From Anniella stebbinsi (Eukaryota > Chordata > Lepidosauria > Squamata > Anniellidae), in contig JARDYH010000002.1 of assembly GCA_029215795.1 (NCBI GenBank), forward strand, positions 41,834,001-41,898,000: a stretch of DNA of 64,000 nucleotides. The letters run 5' to 3'. Position 1 is the first letter of the stretch, and each line of letters starts with the position of its first letter. The notes beneath the pieces are model-generated. The model worked only from the letters and a program-made list of their open reading frames with translations. It was not told the DNA's origin and made no database searches. Shown piece by piece: positions 25,081 through 36,078 of this stretch. The position numbers were made by a program, and so were the translations under genes.

Positions 25081-26976
25081 ATGTTCGCCCCATGCACCTT
25101 CAACAAACCTCTTTTCCACGACCGTCTCTCTATGTTCTTCGACGCCTGGACAGCCATCACCACAGATTCATGGGTTCTGTCCATCATAAAGGATGGATAT
25201 CTTATAGAGTTCGAGACCGTCCCTCCTGTGGGTTCTGTGCAAATTACCGCTCCCTCTGTTACTTTACTCCAAGAGATACACTCCATGCTTGAGAGGGGCG
25301 CCATTCGCCGTGTACCATCTCATTCGGCTCCACTACGTTTTTTCTCCCGGTATTTCACAGTACCGAAGCGGGACGGAGGTCTCCGACCTATCATGGACCT
25401 GCGAGACTTGAACAAATTTATCCAAACACGAAAATTTCGCATGTCCACTCTTCAATCCATCCTACCTCTCCTAAGGAGAACCGCCTGGTTCGCGTCGGTT
25501 GATCTAAAGGACGCGTATTTTCATGTTGCTATCCACCAGGATCACCGCCGCTTCCTTTCCTTCGCCATGGGACGCACCGCTTACAAATTCCAGGTGCTTC
25601 CGTTCGGCCTTGCCACCGCCCCTAGGGTCTTCACCAAATGTATGGCGGTCGTGTGTGCTTACCTCAGGACTCAAGACGTCGAAGTATATCCATACCTAGA
25701 CGATTGGCTCCTTGTTGCAGACTCAGACAAGATCTCGAACGATCCATCGCTCGGGTTCTCGACCTCCTATACCGGTTAGGTCTTTGCATCAACCTCGAAA
25801 AATCATCGCTGACACCGTCAAAGCACATCGAGTTCATTGGTGCCCGACTAGATGCCAATGCCTCACGGGCTTTTCTCCCAGCCCTCAAAGCACGAACAAT
25901 TGCAGAAGCTGCACGACACCTCATGACGCTACGATGCCCATCAGCACTCAGGATCCAATGGGTGTTGGGTCTTATGGCGTCTACGGTAGCTGTCGTCGAA
26001 TGGGCCCGCCTTCACATGCGACCTCTCCAGTTTTGGTTCATCCAAAGTTTCAACCCCAACCACGATGCCAGGCACACCCACTTCACTCTCCCACAGGACG
26101 TCCTCCATTCGCTCAGATGGTGGACCCTAACCTCGCATCTTCTCGGTGGCATGCCGTTCCTACAGCGACCGTCTCGGATACTTACGACCGATGCCTCAAA
26201 GGCGGGTTGGGGGGCTCATTGCGGAAACCTCCGTATTCAAAGCCGCTGGTCCCCGTCGGAGTCTCTCCACCACATCAACTTCTTGGAGCTAGAAGCGGTT
26301 CGCAAGGCTTTCCGCTCGTTTGAGATGCACCTCCGCAACTGCCATGTTCAACTCCTCACAGACAACACAGCCGTGTTATGACATATCAACAAACAGGGCG
26401 GGACTCACTCGCGCCCGCTTTTGGCGTTAACCCTCCGCCTCTTACACTGGGCAATCGCGAGAAACGTCCGCATTATAGCAGTTCACATTGCAGGCGTAGA
26501 CAATGCCCTCGCACTCTCTGAGTCGACGATTTCAACAGTACCACGAGTGGCAACTGTCTGAACGGGTGACGAGCCGTCTCTTCCGGACTTGGGGGCACCC
26601 GGCAGTTGATCTGTTTGCTACAGCCAGCAACGCCGTCTGCAAACAGTACTGTTCCAGGGCGGGAATTGGCCCACGCTCTCTAGGGGATGCATTCGCGATT
26701 CAGTGGACGAGTGCCTTTTATTACCTGTTCTCACCATTCTCACTTCTCACCAGAGTAGTGGCCAAGATCATCCAGGACAGCACAAACTGTATTCTCATTG
26801 CGCTGGCCTGGCCGCGCCAACCGTGGTTCCCACATCTGTCCAGACTTGCCCGAAGTCATCGCCACCGTCTGCCGATGTTCCCATCTTTAATCACGCTACA
26901 TCACGGACAAATCAATCACCCAGACCTCCAGACTCTGAATCTCACAGCCTGGAGAATATCTGGAAGCATCCGTTAG
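25051..26976 (+). pseudogene. DIRS copy 1 reverse transcriptase / RNase H
   Basis: RT starts near DAWTAITTDSWVLSIIKDGY and shows DIRS-type motifs: FTVPKRDGGLRPIMDLRDLN, WFASVDLKDAYFHVAIHQDH, LPFGLATAPRVFTKCM and the catalytic YPYLDDW (25690-25710). A frame change at about 25735 moves the rest into the next frame. RNase H follows (ILTTDASKAGWGAH, INFLELEAV, LLTDNTAV), with a TGA at 26379 where a Trp codon is expected, and a further frame change at about 26505. A C-terminal domain typical of DIRS elements comes last (AVDLFATASNAVC, LALAWPRQPWFPHL) and ends at TAG 26974. In some DIRS elements that region is described as DAM-methyltransferase-like. The gene is non-functional. Confidence 0.9.
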
Positions 26977-26987
26977 ACGGGGTTGAG

Positions 26988-28040
26988 ATGCAACACTCCC
27001 CCCCTCGACCTTCAAGAACGGAGGAACTGCCAGAGGGAGTCCAGACCATCTTCCTTGCCTCCCGCAAGGCATCTACCTTAGCGTCATACAGCCGTAAATG
27101 GCAAGCGTTTACTGATTTCGCAACAGTACACTCTTTTCAACCGTTAACTGCTTCTATTTCTCATATCCTCTTATTACTCCATCACCTCTACTTGAAGGGA
27201 CTCCAGTACAGCTCCGTCCGTGTCTACTTGGCGGCGCTGTCCACCCACAGAGGCTCCGTGGAGGGACACCTTCTATTCTCACACCCGTTGGTGAAACGTT
27301 TTCTGCGTGGATATAAGAACTTAGTCCCACCGTTTCACCCACACGCACCTGAATGGAGCCTCTCTGTAGTCCTTAATGCCCTTTCCACCAAGCCATTTGA
27401 ACCGTTAGCTACCACGGATCTCTGCCTACTTACCTGGAAAGTAGTCTTCCTGGTAGCCATCACCTCTGCCAGAAGGGCAGGGGAGTTGTGTGCACTACGG
27501 CTTGACTCACCTTTCACTATATTTTACAAGGACAAGGTCGTTCTCCATCCCAACAACACCTTCCTCCCAAAAGTTATTTCACGGTTTCATGTTAATGAAC
27601 CTATAGTTCTCCCCGCTTTCTTCCTGTCCCCTTCCTCGGACGTCGAAAAGAGATTGCATTCTCCCGATGTTCGCAGAGCACTGCCGTTTTATAAGGACAG
27701 AACACAGGCTTTCCGCCTGACCACGCGCCTCTTCGTTTGTTACGGTGGCCGTAAGAAGGGCCAACCAGTCTCCAGCCAGCGCTTATCGGCTTGGATTGTT
27801 CACACCATCCAACTTGCCTACCGCCTGTCAAAGTTAGACGTGCCAGCTTACGTCAGAGCACACTCCACGCGAGGTGTTGCGGCGTCAATGGCCTTCCAGC
27901 GAGGTGTTCCCCTGGAGGACATATGCAAGGCGGCAACCTGATCCACACCATTGACCTTTGCGACCCACTACAATCTAGATGTCCGGTGGCACAAGAACTG
28001 CTCCTTCGGATGAGCCGTCCTCTCTTCTCTGCTGCATTGA
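26988..28040 (+). pseudogene. DIRS copy 1 tyrosine recombinase
   Basis: A 350-codon frame from ATG 26988 to TGA 28038, starting 12 bp after the RT stop. The SAM-like N-terminal part includes SRKASTLASYSRKWQAF and VRVYLAALSTHRG. The catalytic part includes the first Arg in ITSARRAGELCALRL, the box II triad AHSTRG, and the candidate nucleophile in THYNLDV. Two internal TGA codons lie at 27939 and 28011, where copy 2 has TGG (Trp) and CGA (Arg). The family inserts the circular cDNA by strand exchange. This copy cannot make a complete enzyme without readthrough. Confidence 0.92.
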
Positions 28041-28079
28041 CACCTTCCCACCGCCGGTAAGTGTCTTGCTTATTAATCG

Positions 28080-28170
28080 CCCATAGGTGTGATGCACAGA
28101 GACCACAAAGAAGAAGAACAGGTTGCTTACCTGTAACTGAAGTTCTTCGAGTGGTCATCTGTGCAGTCAC
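28080..28170. repeat. DIRS copy 1 internal complementary region
   Basis: The first part (28080-28106, CCCATAGGTGTGATGCACAG...) is complementary to the left terminus. The second part (28117-28170) is complementary to the right-end extension, including GGTTGCTTACCTGTAACTG. It therefore equals the joined ends of a circle, the template DIRS elements use to complete their termini. It is followed by a 13-C run (28170-28182). Confidence 0.93.
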
Positions 28171-28273
28171 CCCCCCCCCCCCGGTCCCCTCTCGGTGTCA
28201 AGATTTTTTTTGATACCGGGAGATAACTTGTTTTTTTCTCCCCTCATGTCCTGGACTGCTAGGCAGTCTCAGT

Positions 28274-28470
28274 GAACTGAAGGGAGGGCAGGGATGTGCT
28301 GGGACATGCACATAAGGCGGTGGGGGAAGGGTTCCCGCCAAAACTAATTAGAGCCTCAGCTAGAGAATTTTTTTTCCGACGTCGAGCTCAGCGCAGGCGC
28401 AGAGCCCATAGGTGTGACTGCACAGATGACCACTCGAAGAACTTCAGTTACAGGTAAGCAACCTGTTCTT
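28274..28470 (+). repeat. DIRS copy 1 right inverted repeat and extension
   Basis: 28274-28433 is the inverse complement of the left repeat. 28434-28470 is the right-only extension, containing TTACAG|GTAAGCAACCTG, which is a consensus splice donor (GT at 28454). Confidence 0.93.
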
Positions 28471-28897
28471 GCCTAGTCAGGCAACACGATTTATCCCTGT
28501 TTTCCACTGGTAAAATATATAACTTCTTAAGCTATTTTAACAAATGTACATTGCAGTCCACTACATATCTACTTGGAAGTAATTCCCATTGAGGTCAATG
28601 GGTGTATTCACATGTTAATGGGTGTAGGATTGCAGTCTTAAGGTGTTGCATTTGCTATGTAAATTGCAGAAATGTTATCATTAGTGATTTTCTCTTGTCA
28701 TTACATGTAAGTTGCTTGAGGAGATATCTTGGCTGAACTGTCCAAATGTATACAGTAGGAAAAGAAGTATTTACTGTAGTGGTGATTAGGATGCCAATTT
28801 GAAGAGCTTGCTAAAATATAGTGAAGCAGAATTTTATATGATGCTGTAATACAAACTGCAGGAATACACCCAAACAAATAACAATTTCATTTTTCAG
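28471..28897. other. Intron 1 (window), 3' part
   Basis: 427 bp between DIRS copy 1 and the next exon. It includes a short interspersed scrap at about 28555-28640 (TTCCCATTGAGGTCAATGGG). A TTTCATTTTTCAG acceptor closes it. Confidence 0.6.
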
Positions 28898-29012
28898 GTT
28901 CCCAAACATTGTCTGTGATTCTAAACTTTGATAAGCCAGTGTTATGCTCTTTGGCTGCTGTAATCATGTATCTTAAAGAATTTAATTTAGAAAAGATACT
29001 CTACAATCCTAG
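28898..29012 (+). CDS. MSH3: MSH3 exon (window exon 2)
   Basis: 115 bp after TTTTTCAG, ending CCTAG|GTAAGT. Encodes (G)[16 protein letters not shown] and [19 protein letters not shown], matching the conserved MSH3 segment with the [10 protein letters not shown] word. Frame joins the previous exon through a split Gly codon and the next through a split Ser codon. Confidence 0.95.
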
Positions 29013-30167
29013 GTAAGTAATTTTATTTTCAGAAAACCAGTCCTGAAGAAATAATATCATGGTGGTTTTGTTTTTTTGGATACTTGGCAAATTCCCTTTT
29101 ACAAAATGAATGCACTGTGCTTGTGATGCCCAGTTGTTGTAAACACAATGTTTTATAACTATTTCAATTAAAGCTTTAAAAAAGTGGGAAAATGTTAAAA
29201 ATATGTAACTATATGCTTCTAGTTAGTGTTATCAGTAGTCTCTTTGGTTGTGCAATAACCAAATGTAATTAAAATCAAACGAACTGGAAAGAGACGTTCA
29301 TTCCTAAAAAATATCCTTTTTGTTCTATCAGATCCCCAGTTCTGTTTCTATTGTTTCTGCCTGACAAACCTACTCCTTAAAGGTGTGGAGGAACCCTCCT
29401 CCCTTGCTGGGGGAGGAGTACTGTCAGGAGCTGCTGGAGCTCTCACTGAGAACCTTCAAATCTGTATGCAACTCCCCCATGTGATGAGTCACTGTTTTGT
29501 GTGTTGCAGTGTCTGCCCAGGTAGTTTAGTATCCTTAGGCTCTGGTCTGCCCCTGCTCCTTCAGGCTGGCTGTTGTTTTCTCCTGGACAGGAAGAACGAT
29601 AAGAGGACTTCCTGTTCCAGTTAAGCCTTGTTTGGGAAACAAGGTCTTTCTGAGCTCTAGTATGTTTGTTTATCCTTTGGTTTGTCCTCGGCCCCAACTA
29701 CTGGTTTTGTCCCACAGCTCCTGGTTACTTAAATTGCTGGCTGTGGTCCAGCATGTCAGTGATTTAGGATTAATTCATTATCAACAATTCTATTTGAAAC
29801 AGATCATAATAATACTATAACTGCACTGACAAAATACTTAATACCGCTAGGAGATTGAAGAATGTATGAATGAGTCTTCAGCATGAAATCTGCCTTGTGG
29901 TAGAATCCGGCATAGTGAAAGAAGTCACTATTTCAATAGAATTCTTGTGAACTTAAACATAAGCTCATTTTAAGAAGGATGAACACTGCTAGTTGGCATG
30001 AAGTTAACTTTTTCATATCAGTAAAATTATTCACATGTTTCTAGATGCTATTTATCCTACATAAGTTTAATGTGCTTTTTCCAGCAATATACAATGCCAT
30101 TTTTTGTTTCTAGCATAACAGCAACTGCTTTGTGTTCTGAATAGCTGAATTCTTTTTTTTCCTTTAG
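29013..30167. other. Intron 2 (window)
   Basis: Unique AT-rich DNA. 29385-29720 is more GC-rich and may be a worn repeat that I do not recognise. The open frame at 29385-29624 has no protein pattern. Confidence 0.5.
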
Positions 30168-30252
30168 TAATTTTAAGAAGTTATCAAGTGAAGCTGCATA
30201 CATGACACTAAATGGGACTACACTGAAGAATCTTGAAATTTTACAGAATCAA
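30168..30252 (+). CDS. MSH3: MSH3 exon (window exon 3)
   Basis: 85 bp after TTTTCCTTTAG, ending AATCAA|GTAAGA. Encodes (S)[18 protein letters not shown] and [10 protein letters not shown]. The [16 protein letters not shown] stretch is a hallmark of the MutS core domain. Confidence 0.96.
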
Positions 30253-30520
30253 GTAAGAAAGTGTGATTCATCCTGTGCAATTGTTTGCTAGAGGAATAAG
30301 TCTTGGGCTGTTACATTCCCAAAGAATGTAAATTGTTTATATAGACCTCTTGGGTCACTACATAAAATGTACTCTGTATGCTTTTGATTAAGTACAATTT
30401 CAACATCCTAGAAACTGGCAATAATTTTTTTAAATATATAGGGCCTGATCAGTCATCCTTGGTACACATGCAGAGCAATGTGAGTGAGCAAGAGGGAGTA
30501 GGAGAAAAAGAATAACGGTA

Positions 30521-30900
30521 TTTATTTTATTTATTTTATTTACATCCTGCCTTTCTACCAAAAACGTCACTCAAGACGGCTTACAAAAAATTTAAAATAG
30601 ATTAAAACAATAAATCACTTTAAAATATAATTAAAATTGTAGAATAAAAACAGCACCCAACCCACAGACCTACTTACAGGCCAGAGGTTTTCTTGAATAA
30701 AACTGTCTTTGCCTGCCATTGGAAGGATAACAGAGAGGAACTGAACTAGCTTTCCTTGGGAGGGAGTTTCACAACCTGAGAGTACCAGAAAGGCCCTCTC
30801 TCGCATCGTCACTAAATGCACCTCTGATGCTAGCGGTCTCAAAAGGAGGGCCTCTCCAGAAGATCATAAGACCTGGCAGGCTCATATGGGAAAATGCGGT
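30521..30900 (-). mobile_element. LINE 3'-end fragment (CR1/L2 group)
   Basis: Antisense 3' tail TTTATTTTATTTACATCCTG plus AAGACGGCTTACAAAA, then the upstream remnant with AGAAAGGCCCTCTCTCGCAT and AGGGCCTCTCCAGAAGATCA. These words are shared by the C-terminal RT and 3'UTR of sauropsid L2/CR1-type LINEs. No coding survives. Confidence 0.6.
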
Positions 30901-32065
30901 CTTTCTAAAGTGAGTTTACCATACATTTTTGAGCCAGGTGAGTCAAGCCAGATTGTAGTGAAGATTATTAATTTCTGGTCCAGTGTAGACATTGGGCAGT
31001 ATCCTATAGTGCTGCTGCACATCCGCTAGTTATTTTGCTCTAGCAGAACAGACTTTTAGGATAACAGGAACTAACGGTTCCTGAAAAAACCCTGGAAATG
31101 AACAGAAATGCACATTTCCAGATTGAGACATGCCAGGGGAGCTTTCTTCTGGAAGCTCTGCTTACCTCTCCTGTTCTGGAAATGACTTTGCTGCTTGTTT
31201 CCAGTTGTTTCAGAAACTGCTAATTGCTGTTGTGCTAGTGGTCTGACTACTACTCCCCAGCGCTCACTGTAGAAATGTTGCTACCTCCAGGGAAGCTACT
31301 AGGACTGTGTCTCTTCCCTCCTGTGCCAGCGTGTCCACCACATCACAGAGCTCCTCAGGAATGTTAGTGTCTATCTAACCTATAGAACTGGGGGATGAGT
31401 AGACACTGCCTGTACAACTAAGTTATAACAAGACATAATAAAAAGCACCAGCAACAGTAAATGAACCTTTGTATGAAAGATCAGGATGTGAGTGAGTGGA
31501 TTGGCCAACAAAAGGACTGGAAGGTTGGAATAAAGTTTGTTTGGAAGAATGAGGATTAGGAACAGATAAGGATAAAGTTCACAACTCACAAAGTACTCCT
31601 CTCGCTCTGCTGCAGTTTTTCAAAACATTCTTGTTGGAAAAGACAGACCAACAAGCAGAGAAAAGACTCAAGCAAAACATTATATAGGACTGAACATCCC
31701 CCCACCCCATGTACTGTGATCGGAGAGCCCCGGTAAAACATTCTTTGTAATTAGATGATAGACATGTCAGTTACTCAACTCCTCTCCCTCTCCACCCTGG
31801 CATTTTCCATATATGGAAAAGCAAAATCGCATTTTTTTTGCAGACACACTTCAAAGCCCTCCAAAGCATCAGATTGTTCCCAAAGCTTCAGAAAAGTCCA
31901 GTTTCAGTTCTTGTCACTTTAGAGGGAGGGAATTCTGCTTCACTTTGGAGAGCCAACGAATCCAAAGCAATCTCATTGGATTTGGGATTTAGCCAAATCT
32001 GATACAATACCCATCATGTAACCACCTTCAGTTCCACAATAATTGAAAGGCCATTGGTTGAAATT

Positions 32066-32122
32066 GTTATTATTATTATTAGTAGTAGTAGTAGTAGTAG
32101 TAGTAGTTTGCTGCTGCTGCTA
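32066..32122. repeat. Compound triplet microsatellite TTA-TAG-CTG
   Basis: (TTA)n passes directly into (TAG)n (to 32107) and then into (CTG)4 after a short TTTG. It looks like a microsatellite whose unit has mutated and re-expanded. Confidence 0.85.
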
Positions 32123-32800
32123 CTTCCTTTTTAAAACATATGCTGCTTGCCCAGTTGAGAAAAACCAAAAGTACCAACTCTGACAATACAACTATTCATA
32201 GAAAATAAGTCAAGCTAAAGATAATTGCTAAAGATATGAAAACTAAAAATAAACTTTGTTTAGATACTTTAGACACATGAATTCAGCCAGAAGGAGTATT
32301 GAAGGAAAGGTAGAGAAAGTTGAAGTGAAACTAAATACATTATTTGTTTACAGAAGATTCATATCTGGAGCATTGTGCTCAGGCTTTCAATACTATATTA
32401 GATGTGAAAAATGACAAACTTGTGGAACTAACAGATGAAATATAAATCAGTCAGTCATCTCATTTACCCAAGAGCTCTTGAACAATTTAAACATTAATAT
32501 TTTAACAAAGTTGTGTAACTCACAAACACCAGCCTCCTTATCAGAAGACCATGGTAACCAATGAAAACTACTTTGTAAAAAGCAATCCATGGAAAATCAA
32601 GGAAATTATTTTATGGTGGGGAGGGCAGCTTCTTTTGCTTAAATATTTTGTTGTGTGCCTTTTTTAATCATACTTTAATGTGATAGGAAAATTTAGAAGC
32701 ATATGTTTAAACATGACAGTCTTACATTGTGCAGTTTATTCATAGTTTATTTTGAACTTGTGCTTTAATTCATTTTAAAAAATTACTGTCTTTACTGTAG

Positions 32801-35307
<2,507 letters not shown>

Positions 35308-35690
35308 GAACATAGGAACCTGAGTCAGATCACTGGTCCATCAAGCACAATATTGTTGACACTGGCTGAATTTGGATGACACAATAATCAACTGTGGGGG
35401 GGAAACAGTCGTCAGTTGTATTGACTATTGTGTCATCCGAATGTTGCCATAGTCAACTCAGCGCTGATCCTAATCCACACCACAGTTGATTATTTATTAC
35501 CATGTTGTGTGGGGAGTACCCCCTAGATGAACAACTGTAAAGTTGATTATTACCCCTATCATGTTGTCCGAATTCAGCCAATATCTGGCAGCAGCATTCC
35601 AAGGGTTCGGGCAGGATTCTTTTCTAGGCCTTCCTGGGGGTGTCTGGAATCAAACCTGGGGCCTTGTGCATGCAAAGCATGTGCTCTCAA
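35308..35690 (-). mobile_element. tRNA-derived SINE, split by a MITE
   Basis: On the minus strand, 35690-35625 reads GAGCACATGCTTTGCATGCA and then CCCCAGGTTTGATTCCAG. This is a tRNA-Ala-like body with a TGC anticodon context and a Pol III B-box match (GGTTTGATTCC). The tRNA-unrelated part continues through 35600-35580 and resumes left of the MITE (35308-35363, AACATAGGAACCTGAGTCAG and ACTGGTCCATCAAGC). The SINE 5' end (A box) is lost where the Penelope-like repeat begins. Confidence 0.75.
35364..35579. mobile_element. MITE, GGCTGAATTYGGA family, copy 1
   Basis: 216 bp with ends GGCTGAATTTGGATGACAC and GTTGTCCGAATTCAGCC. The interior contains ATAGTCAACTCAGCGCTGAT, GATTATTTATTACCATGTTG and ACAACTGTAAAGTTGATTAT. 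A second copy, inverted, lies at 58865-59090. This copy interrupts the SINE. Confidence 0.85.
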
Positions 35691-35692
35691 AA

Positions 35693-35942
35693 ATGAAGAG
35701 AGAAGCAGTTCTCGGAATGCTGAGATATTTTATTAATTCACGGCCAACGTGTTTCGGCCTATGTGGTATTTTTAAAAGGCCTTCTTCAGGGGGTTGATAA
35801 GATAAGTCTGCAGAAAATTCTTAACAGAATGATAATCTCTCGTGGTGTTCACTGGCAAATATCATAGGAGACTGTCATCCTGCTAAGAGTTTTCTGCAGA
35901 CATCTCTTACCAACCCAGACGGAGAGGCGGGTAAGAAATAAA

Positions 35943-35980
<38 letters not shown>

Positions 35981-36078
35981 CCCCTGAAGAAGGCCTTTAA
36001 AAAAACAACATAGGCCGAAACGCGTTGGGCGTGAATAATAAAGTATCTCAGCATTTGGAGAACCTGCTTCTCTCCTTT
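35693..36078. repeat. Penelope-like repeats in inverted arrangement
   Basis: The left arm (35693-35882, minus sense) and right arm (35883-36078, plus sense) are inverse complements through TCTGCAGAAAA, CTTCTTCAGGGGGTT/AACCCCCTGAAGAAG, GTTTCGGCC/GGCCGAAAC and TGCTGAGATA/TATCTCAGCA. The same family occurs at 3640-4080. The right arm is interrupted by a 3'-terminal L2 scrap of about 30 bp with a TTA microsatellite (35914-35978). Inverted paired copies are a known habit of Penelope-like elements. Family assignment is tentative. Confidence 0.65.
35914..35978 (+). mobile_element. Tiny L2 3'-end insertion with (TTA)n tail
   Basis: CCCAGACGGAGAGGCGGGTA and GAAATAAATTG followed by (TTA)n. It carries only the L2 3' terminal hairpin word (compare 55520-55545) and its tail, inside the right arm of the Penelope-like inverted repeat. 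Confidence 0.7.

Larger units (their letters stand above)
22295..28470 (+). mobile_element. DIRS-like tyrosine-recombinase retrotransposon, copy 1
   Basis: A 6.2-kb element in the MSH3 sense orientation. It has a 160-bp inverted terminal repeat at each end, a unique right-end extension of about 37 bp, and an internal complementary region before the right repeat. The gene order is gag, RT/RNase H, tyrosine recombinase. There is no integrase or protease, and no long direct terminal repeat. This organisation is diagnostic of DIRS-type elements, which integrate a circular DNA through the tyrosine recombinase and normally leave no target duplication. It is noticeably richer in G+C and CpG than the host intron. 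All genes are broken, mainly by TGA stops. Confidence 0.95.
30253..32800. other. Intron 3 (window)
   Basis: Holds the LINE 3' fragment at 30521-30900, a DNA-transposon-like scrap starting near 30990 (GGGCAGTATCCTATAGTG), and a compound triplet microsatellite at 32066-32122. The rest is unique. Confidence 0.5.

Noticed and set aside
22295..28470. Gypsy/ERV-type LTR retrotransposon as an explanation
   Set aside because: Ends are inverted rather than direct repeats, there is no protease or integrase, and a tyrosine recombinase with AHSTRG is present.
35625..35690. Functional tRNA-Ala gene on the minus strand
   Set aside because: The 5' part with the A box is missing, and the body continues into a SINE tail, so this is a SINE head and not a tRNA gene.
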